Of a stretch of DNA of 59,896 bases, positions 18,191-28,358 are shown in pieces. The first letter of the stretch is position 1, and each line of letters starts with the position of its first letter. The DNA lies in contig NZ_WINH01000024.1 of assembly GCF_010993985.1 (NCBI RefSeq), positions 1 to 59,896 on the forward strand, written 5' to 3'. The position numbers and the translations under genes were made by a program. Under the pieces are notes generated by a model, which did not search any database, had not been told where the DNA came from, and worked only from the letters and a program-made list of their open reading frames with translations. The DNA is from Paraferrimonas sp. SM1919 (GTDB taxonomy: Bacteria; Pseudomonadota; Gammaproteobacteria; Enterobacterales; Shewanellaceae).

Positions 18191-20125
18191 CTATCCAGCT
18201 TTACGAACTCGTAGATACCACTCAGATAACAATCTTACTTGTTTGGTGGTATAGCCTTTTTCGACCATACGAGCGATAAAATCATCATGTTTTTGCTGGT
18301 CCTCAGTTGAGGTTTTGGCGTTAAATGAAATCACTGGTAATAGGTCTTCGGTATTAGAGAACATCTTTTTCTCAATAACGCTTTTGAGTTTTTCATAGCT
18401 GGTCCATTTCGGGTTGTTACCAGAGTTATTGGCTCTAGCCCGTAACACGAAATTGACAATCTCATTGCGAAAATCTTTCGGATTGGAAATGCCCGCTGGT
18501 TTTTCAATTTTTTCAAGTTCCGCATTTAAGGCTGAACGATCAAATAATTGCCCAGTTTCAGGGTCGCGATAGTCTTGGTCTTGGATCCAGAAGTCAGCAT
18601 AAGTAACATAGCGATCAAAGATGTTCTGGCCAAATTCTGAATAGGATTCTAGATAGGCGGTTTGCAGCTCCTTCCCAATAAAATCAATGTATTTGGGGAT
18701 TAAAAATCCTTTCAGGAATTCTAAATATCTTTCTGCAGTTTCGGCTGGGAATTGTTCTTGTTCGATTTGTTTTTCTAAAACATAGAATAAATGGACTGGG
18801 TTAGCAGCGATTTCAGTGGTATCAAAGTTGAAAACCTTAGACAAAATCTTAAATGCAAAACGGGTGGATAAGCCATCCATGCCCTCATCGACACCCGCAT
18901 AGTCTTTATACTCTTGATGGGATTTTGCTTTCGGATCGGTATCTTTCAAGGTTTCACCATCATACACTCGCATTTTCGAGTAAATGGATGAATTCTCAGG
19001 AACTTTTAGTCGCGACAGGACAGAAAATTGGGCCATGGCTTCTAGCGTACCTGGGGCGCAGTGGGCCGACGTTAATTCAGAGTTTAGCAACAGCTTTTGA
19101 TAAATCTTCTGTTCTTCAGAAACCCTTAAACAATATGGCACTTTGACGATATAAACACGGTCTAAGAAGGCTTCATTATTCTTGTTATTTCTAAAACTTT
19201 GCCATTCTGATTCATTAGAGTGGGCCAATATAATGCCGCTAAAAGGCAGTGCAGATAGCCCTTCAGTACCATTAAAATTACCTTCTTGAGTGGCGGTCAA
19301 TAATGGGTGTAAAACTTTAATAGGCGCCTTAAACATCTCAACAAATTCCATTAACCCTTGATTGGCACGGCACAAGGCCCCTGAATATGAATAGGCGTCC
19401 GGATCATCTTGGGAGTATGATTCGAGTTTACGAATATCAACTTTACCTACTAAAGAAGAGATATCTTGGTTATTTTCATCACCAGGCTCGGTTTTGGCTA
19501 TGGCTGTTTGCTGTAAAATGGACGGGTATATTTTGGCAACAGCAAATTTGCTGATATCGCCGCCAAATTCTTGTAATCTTTTTGCCGCCCATGGCGACAT
19601 CACGGTTTTAATGTAGCGCTGTCCTATTCCGTATTGTTGCTCAAGTAATTGCGCATCTTCCTCGGGGTCAAACAAACAAAGTGGACTGTCGTTAACAGGC
19701 GAGCGTTCACCATTAGCGGTTAAGACGTAGATAGGTTCTAATTGCATCAGCGATTTGAGCTTTTCTGCTAAGGAAGACTTACCGCCCCCGACTGGGCCTA
19801 GCAAATATAGGATTTGTTTTGACTCTTCTAATCCTTGGGCTGAGTGTTTAAGGTAAGCCACAATTTGCTCAATGGCTTCTTCCATTCCAAAAAAGTCTTT
19901 AAAAGCAGGATAGCGGGATATGATGCGATTTGAAAAGATGCGGCTGAGTCTTGGATCATCTGCTGTGTTGATGATCTCAGGCTCCCCAATAGCACTAAGT
20001 AATCTTTCTGCAGCGCTGGCATAGGCCTTGCGGTCATCCTTGCAAAGATTTAAATATTGCTCTATTGAAAGTTGTTCATCTTGTTTTGCTTCATAGCGCT
20101 GCTGAAATTGATCGAAAATATTCAT
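18191..20125 (-). CDS. yeaG: PrkA-family serine protein kinase YeaG
   Basis: A 644-residue protein with an N-terminal AAA-like PrkA domain: Walker [16 protein letters not shown] near residue 110 and the characteristic [22 protein letters not shown]-terminal PrkA kinase domain ends [11 protein letters not shown]. coli YeaG is a serine kinase/ATPase involved in sustained nitrogen starvation and RpoS output. It is the first gene of the three-gene operon. No obvious operator was recognised upstream. Confidence 0.94.
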   Translation of the reverse strand: MNIFDQFQQRYEAKQDEQLSIEQYLNLCKDDRKAYASAAERLLSAIGEPEIINTADDPRLSRIFSNRIISRYPAFKDFFGMEEAIEQIVAYLKHSAQGLEESKQILYLLGPVGGGKSSLAEKLKSLMQLEPIYVLTANGERSPVNDSPLCLFDPEEDAQLLEQQYGIGQRYIKTVMSPWAAKRLQEFGGDISKFAVAKIYPSILQQTAIAKTEPGDENNQDISSLVGKVDIRKLESYSQDDPDAYSYSGALCRANQGLMEFVEMFKAPIKVLHPLLTATQEGNFNGTEGLSALPFSGIILAHSNESEWQSFRNNKNNEAFLDRVYIVKVPYCLRVSEEQKIYQKLLLNSELTSAHCAPGTLEAMAQFSVLSRLKVPENSSIYSKMRVYDGETLKDTDPKAKSHQEYKDYAGVDEGMDGLSTRFAFKILSKVFNFDTTEIAANPVHLFYVLEKQIEQEQFPAETAERYLEFLKGFLIPKYIDFIGKELQTAYLESYSEFGQNIFDRYVTYADFWIQDQDYRDPETGQLFDRSALNAELEKIEKPAGISNPKDFRNEIVNFVLRARANNSGNNPKWTSYEKLKSVIEKKMFSNTEDLLPVISFNAKTSTEDQQKHDDFIARMVEKGYTTKQVRLLSEWYLRVRKAG

Positions 20126-20337
20126 AGCATTGTCCCAGATAACATTTAACCAAGCCTATTTAAATATTAGTTGGCTATTGCCGTTTTTGTGATAAAAATC
20201 TATAAAAAACAACAAGTAATGATTGCACTGTGCAAATGTTGCAGGGTGCAATAATCTATTGGTTACCTAACTACTACGGATAAAGCTGATAAATGTTTCA
20301 AGTCAGAGACGATTAATGAGACTCATTGGTTGTGACT

Positions 20338-20895
20338 TTAGTAACTGATCACTGTGATGATACCTAGAATAATAAATAGGCTAGCCGCAATTCTGTGGAT
20401 CCACATTAAATAATTTGGCTTAATGAAAAACTGAGTGATATAGATAACCGGTACATTAGCTGCGAGCATACCCAAAGTCGTCCCTATCACCACCATGAAT
20501 AAATCTTCATATTTAGCGGCTAATAGTACGGTGGCCACTTGTGTTTTGTCTCCAATTTCAGCCAAGAAAAACAGGACAAAAGTCGCCATAAATGCGCCAT
20601 ATTTATAAAACCGTTTGTCTTCCTCATCTTCTTCATCAGGTATTAATAGCCATAACCCAAGCGCAATAAAGGCACCACCTACAACATAACCAATCCACTC
20701 ATTTTGGAAAAAACCAGTAAAGTAATGGCCTATCAAGCCGGCACCAAAATGATTTAATAGGGTCGCTGCGATAATGCCCGAAATTAAACTTAAACGGTTA
20801 TTAAAGCGGGCGGCAAGGAGCATCGCCAGTAATTGGGTTTTATCGCCTATTTCAGCAATAGCCACGGCGACAGTTGAGGTGAAGAGGGCTTCCAT
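20338..20895 (-). CDS. TMEM165/GDT1 family (UPF0016) manganese exporter
   Basis: A 185-residue protein with six transmembrane helices in two repeats, each carrying the family signature E-x-G-D-K-T: AEIGDKTQLLAM near residue 15 and AEIGDKTQVATV near 115. Bacterial members (for example MneA of Vibrio) export Mn2+, so that is the likely role. The acidic loop (PDEEDEEDKRFYK) between the repeats is typical. No Mn riboswitch was seen upstream. It is probably monocistronic. Confidence 0.88.
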   Translation of the reverse strand: MEALFTSTVAVAIAEIGDKTQLLAMLLAARFNNRLSLISGIIAATLLNHFGAGLIGHYFTGFFQNEWIGYVVGGAFIALGLWLLIPDEEDEEDKRFYKYGAFMATFVLFFLAEIGDKTQVATVLLAAKYEDLFMVVIGTTLGMLAANVPVIYITQFFIKPNYLMWIHRIAASLFIILGIITVISY

Positions 20896-21119
20896 CTAAA
20901 TCCTTAACAATAAAAACGCCGATTATAGTCGATTTTAAAGCATTTGGGTTTTGTGATTTCGTTGTTAAATTGTTGCTTTTTTTGTGGGAGGCTGCTGTCA
21001 ATTTGAGCTGTTAGGGTGTTTATAACCTAATACTCTTGATAATGTGGTGGTGCATTGTTACTGTCAGCGTGTCAAAATTTGATTAGGCTATAAACGATAA
21101 CTAAATAACGAGAATTATT

Positions 21120-22322
21120 GTGAATTTAAAACAACTTGGATCGATTGCCATTGTGGCAGGTACCGCTATTGGTGGAGGCATGTTAGCTTTGCCACTAGCA
21201 ACTGCTGCATTGGGTACTTTACCAGCCTTACTGTTATTAGTAGGGATCTGGGGGACTTCGGTTTACACCGCATTATTGATGTTAGAAATTAACCTCAAAA
21301 GTGGCGTAGGGGACAATGTCCATGCCATAACTGGCAAACTTCTTGGGCCAGTAGGTCAAATGATTCAAGGTGGCTCGTTTATGAGTCTGTTATTTGCCTT
21401 AACCATGGTTTATTTAATGGGCGGTTCCTCATTATTAGAAAACCGCCTGTTGCCTTTAGGGATAGATTTAAATAAACAAGCCGCGGTACTGATTTTTACC
21501 CTAGTGTTCGGCGGTATTATTGCCTTTGGCGTAAGTTGGATAGATAAAGCTGCCCGGTTGTTGTTCTCGTTGATGGTTGCGCTATTTGTGGTAGTGGTGG
21601 TTTATTTATTACCTGAGGTGGATTTGCTATTGCTAAGTAATGTGGTGGCCATCGATGATGTAACAGCCAATAACTTCAATCGATTATTCTTAACCGCCAT
21701 TCCCATTATTTTCACAAGTTTTGGTTTCCATGTTTGTATTGCCTCGATTGTGCGTTATTTAGAGGGTGATGTCGTTTCACTTCGCAAGGTATTAATTATT
21801 GGTTCTACTCTGCCTTTAATTTGTTATTTATTGTGGTTGCTGGTGTCTGTTGGTACGGTTGGTCCTGCAAAAGTATTCTCTTTTAATGGTGAGTTGCCGT
21901 TATTGGTTAATGCTTTACAAGATTTAGCCAACTCCAATGCTCTAAAGCAAATTATTGATATATTTGCAAACCTGGCATTAATCACTTCATTTTTAGGCGT
22001 GACCATGAGTTTGTTTGATTATGTTGCAGAGTTAATTAAGGCAAGCAATGATGCTGCTGGCAGAGCGAAAACATGGTTGCTGACGTTTGTGCCACCGCTT
22101 TTATGCGCACTATTTTATCCTGATGGCTTTTTTAAAGTACTGGGCTTTGCCGCTTTACCCTTAGTGATAATGATCATGTTCCTACCAGTGTTGATGGCGA
22201 TTAAACAACGTCAGCTTCAGCCTCAAGGTTATCAGGTTGCTGGCGGAAACCTTGGGCTTGGATTGATCACTTTGGCAGGGATTGTCATTATTATTGCCCA
22301 ATTGTATGTCGCCTTGGGGTAA
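21120..22322 (+). CDS. Aromatic amino acid permease (HAAAP family, TyrP/Mtr-like)
   Basis: A 400-residue secondary transporter with about eleven hydrophobic segments. The first helix, GSIAIVAGTAIGGGMLALPLATA, is the signature of the hydroxy/aromatic amino acid permease family (TyrP, Mtr, TnaB). It also carries the FTSFGFHVCIASIVRYL block. Tyrosine or tryptophan uptake by proton symport is expected, and the precise substrate is not decidable by eye. The start is a GTG. No TyrR box was recognised upstream. A strong terminator follows. Confidence 0.9.
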   Translation: MNLKQLGSIAIVAGTAIGGGMLALPLATAALGTLPALLLLVGIWGTSVYTALLMLEINLKSGVGDNVHAITGKLLGPVGQMIQGGSFMSLLFALTMVYLMGGSSLLENRLLPLGIDLNKQAAVLIFTLVFGGIIAFGVSWIDKAARLLFSLMVALFVVVVVYLLPEVDLLLLSNVVAIDDVTANNFNRLFLTAIPIIFTSFGFHVCIASIVRYLEGDVVSLRKVLIIGSTLPLICYLLWLLVSVGTVGPAKVFSFNGELPLLVNALQDLANSNALKQIIDIFANLALITSFLGVTMSLFDYVAELIKASNDAAGRAKTWLLTFVPPLLCALFYPDGFFKVLGFAALPLVIMIMFLPVLMAIKQRQLQPQGYQVAGGNLGLGLITLAGIVIIIAQLYVALG

Positions 22323-22335
22323 ACCACTTTCCATA

Positions 22336-22369
22336 AAAAATGCCACTTCAAAACGAAGTGGCATTTTTA
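22336..22369. terminator. Bidirectional rho-independent terminator
   Basis: AAAAATGCCACTTC and GAAGTGGCATTTTT pair perfectly around an AAAAC loop, with A/T runs on both sides, between the convergent permease gene and the DUF2069 gene. Confidence 0.92.
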
Positions 22370-22387
22370 TTTTCGGGTTAGTTAGAG

Positions 22388-22768
22388 TTATTTATTTTCA
22401 TCTTTGAGCTTAGGGAGCTTTAAACCTAACTCTTGGCCACGCCATTTCGCATAATACATACAGCCAAGTAGTAGAGCACTGATCAGCAGAAATTCAATCG
22501 TCGCAAAAATTCGTAATTCAGGTGCTACCCACCAAAGAGTCATGGCATGACACCAATAGCCACATAAAATAAAATTAGCCCAAGCAAAGGTATATGGATT
22601 ACTTTGTAATATCCCTGTTAGTGGAAATAATAGTGGTAACCACAACAGTGCTCGAAAAACCAAAGAGTATTCGCTGCTTTGGCCAAAAAAATAGCCAGCC
22701 ATTAATAACACCAAGGATAGGTAACCAATTTGGTTAAGGCGTGCCAGTTTCGCTGTTTCAATACGCAT
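22388..22768 (-). CDS. DUF2069 membrane protein
   Basis: A 126-residue protein with four hydrophobic helices and the W/Y-rich centre of DUF2069 (FILCGYWCHAMTLWWVAPELR). Its start codon overlaps the yfgD stop by one base (TAATG), implying translational coupling. The function is unknown. The family recurs in gammaproteobacteria. Confidence 0.82.
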   Translation of the reverse strand: MRIETAKLARLNQIGYLSLVLLMAGYFFGQSSEYSLVFRALLWLPLLFPLTGILQSNPYTFAWANFILCGYWCHAMTLWWVAPELRIFATIEFLLISALLLGCMYYAKWRGQELGLKLPKLKDENK

Positions 22769-23112
22769 TAGATAATTTCCAAAACATTTTCAGGTGGGCG
22801 GCCAATGACGGCTTTGGGGCCGTTAACCACAATTGGACGCTCCATTAATTTTGGGGTGGCTGCCATTGCCGCAAACAGCTGCTGATTGTCACTGTCTTTA
22901 GTTAAACCATGTTGGCTAAATTCTGCTTCTTTAGTGCGTGTCATTGCGATAGCGTCTACCCCCAGCTTGTCTGCTAAGCTCGCTAATTCATCTTGAGTTA
23001 ATGGTGTCTTTAGATATTCAACTACCTTTGCGGCGACACCATTTTCTTCAAGTAATGCAAGGGTCTGGCGACTTTTGGAGCAGCGGGGATTGTGATAAAT
23101 AGTAATACTCAT
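22768..23112 (-). CDS. yfgD: ArsC-family reductase-like protein YfgD
   Basis: A 114-residue thioredoxin-fold protein of the ArsC/Spx family. The catalytic Cys is in YHNPRCSKSRQTLALLEE near residue 11, followed by VVEYLKTPLT, and the C-terminal anion-site region reads LMERPIVVNGPKAVIGRPPE. In E. coli yfgD sits next to bepA (yfgC), as here. Arsenate reduction is the annotated activity, but with this context a thiol or glutathione-linked role is equally likely. Confidence 0.9.
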   Translation of the reverse strand: MSITIYHNPRCSKSRQTLALLEENGVAAKVVEYLKTPLTQDELASLADKLGVDAIAMTRTKEAEFSQHGLTKDSDNQQLFAAMAATPKLMERPIVVNGPKAVIGRPPENVLEII

Positions 23113-23121
23113 TTTTTTCTC

Positions 23122-24576
23122 TTATTTTAATGCTTCTAATGCTTGATCTGCACTTCTGAATTGTCGAATACGAGCTTCGATACGGGCACTTTGAAGCGGA
23201 TCTTCCTGGGTTAAGCGGTAGGCAAAGTTTAATTGATCTATGGCGTTTTTGTAATTAGCCGAAAGGGCTAATAGCTCGGCTCTGGCTAAATGTTCTTTGG
23301 CTTTGTTGCCTAATTTCTGATAGGCAGAGATGAGCATTGAATATGGCAACATTGATTGCTTATCGAGATAGGCAATGTTTTCGAGCAGAGGAATGGCTTT
23401 TTGAGCTTGATTATATTGTATATAAGAATAAGCGAGATTGGCTAAAATCACCGTGCTAGTCGGTTTTAACTTTAAATGATGATTCAGTAGCTCAATGGCT
23501 TGCTGATGTTTATCAAGTGCTAACAATAAGTCACTTTTGGTATCAATGTAAAAAAGATTATTGGGATCTTGGGCCAATAATCTATCGATAATCTTTTGTG
23601 ATTGTTGATAGTCCTTCACTTCAAAATAGGCTAATGCCAAGCCATAATCCGCGGCTTCTTTATAGAGATATTGATTTTTTTTGGCTTTTGCTTGGTAATT
23701 GGCCAGAGCGGTTTCCGCTGACGTGCGCGAGAACCTGACCTCAATTCTTGCTTTAGCTAGGTGAAAGTCTAGATTTTCTTTGTATCTAGGCACATTATAA
23801 TTGGCTGCTCTGGCTCGTGCTTCAGTGATCCTCGATTCTGGAATCGGGTGAGTTAACAGCATTTGCGGGATAGTAGAGCTATAACGGTAACGTTTGGCTA
23901 GTTTACCAAAAAATTGGTGCGCGCCATTAGGATCAAAACCAGCATTAACCATGGTCGCCATGCCGATTCTGTCTGCTTCTTTTTCGTGTAGTCGGGTGTA
24001 ATTAATTTTAGATTGTGTGGCGAGTGCTTGGGTTGTTGCCAATGCCGCCATGCCAGCTTGCGGAGCAGCAATAGTTAATAAAATCGAGCCTAATAGACCG
24101 ACCATCGATGCTGGCCCTGTTTTGGCGGCGGCCTCTTGAGTTCGAGCTAAATGTCTTTGGGTGACGTGGGTCACCTCATGGGCAAGAACCGAAGCCAATT
24201 GTGCTTCATTGTCCGCCGCTAAAAATAAACCAGTATGCACACCGACATGCCCGCCAAAAAAGGCGAATGCATTGATCTCATTGTTTTGTAATAAGAAAAA
24301 ATAAAAAGGAGTTTTTACGTCCTCAGCATTACCAACCAGTTTTGCACCAAGTTCCGATATATATTGATTCAGAACTGGATCATCCGCAATCGGAGCGGAA
24401 CTTCTGATCACACGCATGTAGGCATCACCGTAGAGCATTTCTTTTTCAATGCTTAAAGTATTCACCGCAGCGGTACCCAGATCGGGTAGATTTGAATGGC
24501 TATATTGAGCGTTGGTCGAACTACAAAACAGTGCAGCAGCAAGCCACAAGGCTTTTCGATTCTTGTTCAGAAGCAA
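23122..24576 (-). CDS. bepA: Periplasmic M48 metalloprotease/chaperone BepA
   Basis: A 484-residue protein with a signal peptide (ALWLAAALFCSSTNA) and an M48 peptidase domain: zinc motif HEVTH at residues 133-137, third ligand in LHEKEADRIG near 197. A C-terminal TPR superhelix follows (about 300-480). BepA assists maturation or degrades stalled LptD at the BAM complex. It is divergent from the TusA-like/perM pair, with yfgD nine bases downstream, the same neighbourhood as E. coli perM/bepA/yfgD. Confidence 0.94.
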   Translation of the reverse strand: MLLNKNRKALWLAAALFCSSTNAQYSHSNLPDLGTAAVNTLSIEKEMLYGDAYMRVIRSSAPIADDPVLNQYISELGAKLVGNAEDVKTPFYFFLLQNNEINAFAFFGGHVGVHTGLFLAADNEAQLASVLAHEVTHVTQRHLARTQEAAAKTGPASMVGLLGSILLTIAAPQAGMAALATTQALATQSKINYTRLHEKEADRIGMATMVNAGFDPNGAHQFFGKLAKRYRYSSTIPQMLLTHPIPESRITEARARAANYNVPRYKENLDFHLAKARIEVRFSRTSAETALANYQAKAKKNQYLYKEAADYGLALAYFEVKDYQQSQKIIDRLLAQDPNNLFYIDTKSDLLLALDKHQQAIELLNHHLKLKPTSTVILANLAYSYIQYNQAQKAIPLLENIAYLDKQSMLPYSMLISAYQKLGNKAKEHLARAELLALSANYKNAIDQLNFAYRLTQEDPLQSARIEARIRQFRSADQALEALK

Positions 24577-24738
24577 TGGATTCCCTTTGTATTGTTTAAT
24601 TAGCTTACCTATAGGTAGACCAACATAAATGTCATTAGTTTCAGTTTAATCTGTTGAAATCTTTAACGCTACCACTATTGAGCAATTGTGAGTGACAATG
24701 GATAATAGTGATTTTAGATATTGATAAAATATATTGAT

Positions 24739-24981
24739 ATGGTTTACTTGGATTATCGTCATTTACACTGTCCTTTGCCTTTGGTAAAGACTAAGATGTT
24801 TTTAAAGGAACACGCTTCACAATTACCCATTACGGTTTTGGTAAAAGACTCTGCAAGTATTAGCGATTTACCTAAATATCTGATAAAAAAAGGCTATAAC
24901 ATTAGCTGTGGAGCAAATGAATTGGGTTTTGAAATTCTTATCAATCATTCAACTATAGGGACCACTGCTCCACATGTTTAA
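24739..24981 (+). CDS. TusA-like sulfur-carrier family protein
   Basis: An 80-residue TusA/SirA-fold protein with the diagnostic CPxP motif in HLHCPLPLVKTKMFLKEH and the second helix ISDLPKYLIKKGYNI. The ATG at 24739 matches the family N-terminus (MVYLDYRHLHCP). A TTG at 24721 would add six residues, and neither has a good ribosome binding site. It overlaps perM by eight bases, so the two are translated together. A sulfur-relay role is inferred from the Cys only. Confidence 0.8.
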   Translation: MVYLDYRHLHCPLPLVKTKMFLKEHASQLPITVLVKDSASISDLPKYLIKKGYNISCGANELGFEILINHSTIGTTAPHV

Positions 24982-26047
24982 AGTGCTTAAATCTTGGTTG
25001 CAACAACATTTTTCTGATCCTCAAGCGGTGACCCTATTAGCCTTATTGGTTATGTTTGCTTTGTTGATCGGTTTCGCTGGCCATATCCTCGCCCCAGTTT
25101 TAGTCGCATTAGTGTTGGCGTTTTTACTGGAATGGCCAGTAAAGCAGATGACACGATGCAAAATCCCAAGGCTAGCCGGTGCCAGTATTGTGCTGTTCTT
25201 TTTTATCTTGTTAACTTTGTGGGTGATATTAGGATTGATCCCTAGCATCTTTGAACAAGGTGTCAGTTTGGCTACGGAACTCCCTAAGATCATTGATAAA
25301 GGTAATGCCTATTTGTTGACGCTTGTAGAAGCTTACCCTCAATATATTTCTGAATCACAGGTGGCTAATTTACTGCAAAGACTTCGTGATTTTTTAGCCC
25401 CGGAACAGATCATTGATTATTCAGCCTCCATTTTGGGCTGGTCTGCAAATTTACTAGTGTTAATGGTGTATATGATATTGATTCCGTTAATGCTGTTCTT
25501 TTTTCTCAAAGATAAAACCCAGTTACTTAATAGCGCGAAAAGATTTTTGCCAGCCAAAAATGCTGTTGCCCAACAGGTATGGCTTGAAATGGAGCAACAA
25601 ATCTTTAATTACATCCGCGGTAAAGTAATTGAAATCGCTATCGTCGGTACCACTAGTTATCTAGTGTTTGCCTTGATGGATCTTAGGTATGCGGCTTTAT
25701 TAGGCGTGCTCACGGGCTTGTCAGTGCTGATCCCTTATATTGGTGCAACCTTAGTGACCATTCCGATTGCGCTGGTGGGTTTCTTCCAATGGGGAATAAG
25801 TTCAGAATTGGGTTATTTAATGCTGGCGTATGGCATCATTCAAGCAATCGATGGTAATTTACTGGTGCCACTGTTATTTTCGGAAGCTGTTGATTTACAT
25901 CCTGTCGTTATTATTATTGCGGTATTGATCTTTGGCGGCCTTTGGGGAGTGTGGGGAGCATTTTTTGCAATACCTTTAGCCTCATTGGTTCGGGCAATTT
26001 TAAATGCATGGCCAACCGCTAGCCCGCAAGCTGCCCAGGTTGAATAA
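24974..26047 (+). CDS. perM: PerM-like AI-2E family transporter
   Basis: A 357-residue membrane protein of the AI-2 exporter superfamily with about seven to eight helices, including the conserved blocks LAFLLEWPV, MILIPLMLFFFLKDK and GVLTGLSVLIPYIGATLVTIPIALVGF. The E. coli orthologue is divergent from bepA, as here. The true cargo is unknown. Its last 29 bases overlap the 3' end of convergent argP. Confidence 0.9.
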   Translation: MFKVLKSWLQQHFSDPQAVTLLALLVMFALLIGFAGHILAPVLVALVLAFLLEWPVKQMTRCKIPRLAGASIVLFFFILLTLWVILGLIPSIFEQGVSLATELPKIIDKGNAYLLTLVEAYPQYISESQVANLLQRLRDFLAPEQIIDYSASILGWSANLLVLMVYMILIPLMLFFFLKDKTQLLNSAKRFLPAKNAVAQQVWLEMEQQIFNYIRGKVIEIAIVGTTSYLVFALMDLRYAALLGVLTGLSVLIPYIGATLVTIPIALVGFFQWGISSELGYLMLAYGIIQAIDGNLLVPLLFSEAVDLHPVVIIIAVLIFGGLWGVWGAFFAIPLASLVRAILNAWPTASPQAAQVE

Positions 26048-26927
26048 GTAATTTTTGACTGCTTAAACTGAGCGCTCGAAACAACAAACGGTTTTGTTGT
26101 GCACTAATATTCCAATGTTGCCAATATAAGGGCACATCAATGAAGTGCTCAGGGAATAGATTTACGAGCTGACCGCGTTGGATCAATTTGTCGGCTTGTA
26201 AATGGGAGACCATGCCATAACCAAAACCTAACTTTATCATTTCTAAAAACCCTTCACTAGACGGGATTTGATGGCTGTTAAATTGCTGTTCGTCAATGTC
26301 GAAATATTGCTTTAAAAATTTATGATGCAGTTTGTCTTTAGCATTAAACACCACTGCAGGTGCCTTGAGTAAGTTGCTTCTGATGGCTGCAGGTTGGAAA
26401 TATTTGTCGCAAAAACGCGGGCTGGCAACACAAAAATAGCGCATGATCCCCAAAAAATCACTGGAGCAACCAGACATGGCGCGTTTTTGAGTGGTGATGC
26501 AACCAATAACTGAGCCCGCTTTTAAGAGGTTATGGGTTTGTGCCTCATCATCTATGGTGACTTGTAATAACCAATCTTGCCTTAATACCAAGTCATTTAG
26601 GGCTGGCATGAACCAAGTAGCAAGGCTGTCGGCATTGACGGCTAAGGCAATGTTAACGCTACTAGGGTTGGTTTTTCCTTTTATGTCTGCTTGCAACTCA
26701 TGTTCCAGTAATCTTACCTGCTTGAAGTGGCGCAAAAGCTTTTTGCCGGTGGCGGTGATTTCAACAGGATTACTGCGAATTAACAGCGGTTGCCCTATCT
26801 GATCTTCTAATTGCTTAATTCTTTGAGATATGGCCGATTGGCTGATATGTAAGGACTTGGCGGCTTTATCAAATCCCCCTTGGGTTGCGATCGCTTCTAA
26901 TGATTGTATTGATTTGTAATCGAACAT
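26019..26927 (-). CDS. argP: LysR-family regulator ArgP
   Basis: A 302-residue LysR-type regulator. The N-terminal helix-turn-helix reads FDYKSIQSLEAIATQGGFDKAAKSLHISQSAISQRIKQLE, very close to E. coli ArgP (IciA). The C-terminal effector domain senses arginine/lysine. ArgP activates the divergent exporter gene argO, which lies 114 bases away, so the pair is a classical regulator-target unit. Confidence 0.93.
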   Translation of the reverse strand: MFDYKSIQSLEAIATQGGFDKAAKSLHISQSAISQRIKQLEDQIGQPLLIRSNPVEITATGKKLLRHFKQVRLLEHELQADIKGKTNPSSVNIALAVNADSLATWFMPALNDLVLRQDWLLQVTIDDEAQTHNLLKAGSVIGCITTQKRAMSGCSSDFLGIMRYFCVASPRFCDKYFQPAAIRSNLLKAPAVVFNAKDKLHHKFLKQYFDIDEQQFNSHQIPSSEGFLEMIKLGFGYGMVSHLQADKLIQRGQLVNLFPEHFIDVPLYWQHWNISAQQNRLLFRALSLSSQKLLIQPGQLAG

Positions 26928-27056
26928 AATGGGTTATAAGCTTTACTTATCATATATAAAATATATTAGTTTTACTTACCTTTAGGCGCAAGCTATTCTG
27001 CCGCCATCTAAATCATTGCAGGCCATCAAAGAGGCCAAATTGTGTGGGGTGGAGTG

Positions 27057-27683
27057 GTGCAATTAGCATTTATTCAAGGTGTTGGCGTCGGCGCCAGTTT
27101 GATCATTGCTGTTGGAGCTCAAAATGCGTTTGTGTTGAAGCAAGGGATCATGGGGCAAAAAATGCTGCCAATCGCGCTTATTTGTGCCTTGATTGACGCC
27201 GTGATGATCACTGCTGGAGTAGCGGGTTTTGGTCGTTTAATTCAAAGTTTCCCAATGGTTAAAGACATTGCTAGTTTTGCCGGTGCTGGCTTTTTGATCT
27301 GGTATGGTTACGCGGCGTTAAAAAGTTCAATGGGAGCTCAGGGGATGGAGTTGGCGGTTGACAGAACCGCTGAACCGTTAAAAACGGCTATCATTGGAAC
27401 GCTTGCGATTAGCTTACTTAACCCACATTTGTACTTAGATACGGTTGTGCTGTTAGGAAGCATCAGTACCCAATTTGACGATTCGGCTCGTCCTTGGTTT
27501 GCTGCCGGTGCAGTGTTAGCGTCTTTCTTATGGTTTTTTAGTTTGGCTTATATGAGTCGAAAACTGGCACCCATATTCAAAAAACCGACCTCTTGGATGT
27601 GGCTAGACCGTTTTATCTTTGTGACCATGTGGGCCATTGCGGCGGCGATTTTGGCCCCCTATTTATCAGCAGCGAGTTGGTGA
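27057..27683 (+). CDS. argO: LysE-family arginine exporter ArgO
   Basis: About 208 residues with six hydrophobic helices and the LysE family signature GAQNAFVLKQGIMG in the first loop, plus LLNPHLYLDTVVLLGSI typical of ArgO. I prefer the GTG at 27057 (VQLAFIQG), aligning with the E. coli N-terminus. A GTG at 27042 would add five residues. It exports arginine and canavanine under ArgP control. The intergenic region before it should hold the ArgP site. Confidence 0.9.
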   Translation: MQLAFIQGVGVGASLIIAVGAQNAFVLKQGIMGQKMLPIALICALIDAVMITAGVAGFGRLIQSFPMVKDIASFAGAGFLIWYGYAALKSSMGAQGMELAVDRTAEPLKTAIIGTLAISLLNPHLYLDTVVLLGSISTQFDDSARPWFAAGAVLASFLWFFSLAYMSRKLAPIFKKPTSWMWLDRFIFVTMWAIAAAILAPYLSAASW

Positions 27684-27710
27684 TTTCGATAATTACCGGC
27701 CCAGTTCCTT

Positions 27711-27737
27711 TAAAAAAGGGTTGCATAAGCAACCCTT
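27711..27737 (-). terminator. Terminator of barA-yjaG operon
   Basis: AAGGGTTGC-ATAA-GCAACCCTT is a perfect nine-pair stem. On the minus strand it is followed by TTTTTT, so it serves the yjaG side. It lies between convergent argO and yjaG. Confidence 0.85.
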
Positions 27738-27762
27738 GATATTCTTTACAAGCTTCTACAGA

Positions 27763-28356
27763 TCAGAGCCCTAAATTAGAGACGTTATGATCTTTTAAAG
27801 CCTTTCTTAAGTCTTGGACGACTTCTTGAGTGATATTCTTAATCGGTTCTATCCAATCTAAAATACTTTGCTGGAAAGCTTGTTCATCTTGCATTAATGG
27901 ATGCTCATAGAAGTCATCAGATAAGCCTTCTAGAGGAATTTCAATCTGCTCAGCAGCCGAGATATAATTCACCACCGTTGAACTCGAAAGTTTAGAAATA
28001 TTAATCAGTTCATCCTCAGCTTCAACGGTTTCTAGGGCATTAAAAATAGCAACTAAAGAAACCACTGCGTCCCGAGCAGGAAACGCCACATAAGAATTGT
28101 ATTGTTCCGGTTCAGGGGTGATAGCATCGAGCCTCTCCCAAGTCACCTGGTAGTTGATCTTTAATTTTGGATTAACGCTTTTTTGCCACAGCTTGTCCAA
28201 TGCTGCATTGTACTGATCGAGAAAGTCCTTTTGCTCAATTTCACAAAATAATTTGTAATTAGGCTGCATTCGCTGAGTTAACGCTACAGCAAAAATCAGT
28301 TTGTGTTGTTTTGGCAACGCTTTTATGCGTTGGAAAAATCCATTGGATTTGGACAT
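27763..28356 (-). CDS. yjaG: YjaG family protein (DUF416)
   Basis: A 197-residue soluble helical protein matching DUF416/YjaG: N-terminal LPKQHKLIFAVALTQRMQPNY, central ITPEPEQYNSYVAFPARDAVVSL and C-terminal YEHPLMQDEQAFQQSILD. The function is unknown. It starts two bases after the barA stop and is surely in the barA transcript. Confidence 0.88.
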   Translation of the reverse strand: MSKSNGFFQRIKALPKQHKLIFAVALTQRMQPNYKLFCEIEQKDFLDQYNAALDKLWQKSVNPKLKINYQVTWERLDAITPEPEQYNSYVAFPARDAVVSLVAIFNALETVEAEDELINISKLSSSTVVNYISAAEQIEIPLEGLSDDFYEHPLMQDEQAFQQSILDWIEPIKNITQEVVQDLRKALKDHNVSNLGL

Positions 28357-28358
28357 AG

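Noticed and set aside
20896..21119. Possible Mn riboswitch before the TMEM165 gene or TyrR box before the aromatic permease
   Set aside because: I could not find the conserved yybP-ykoY core or a TGTAAA-N6-TTTACA palindrome.
26928..27056. Lysine riboswitch before argO
   Set aside because: The region is too short and lacks the conserved lysine-riboswitch elements. ArgP control explains the layout.
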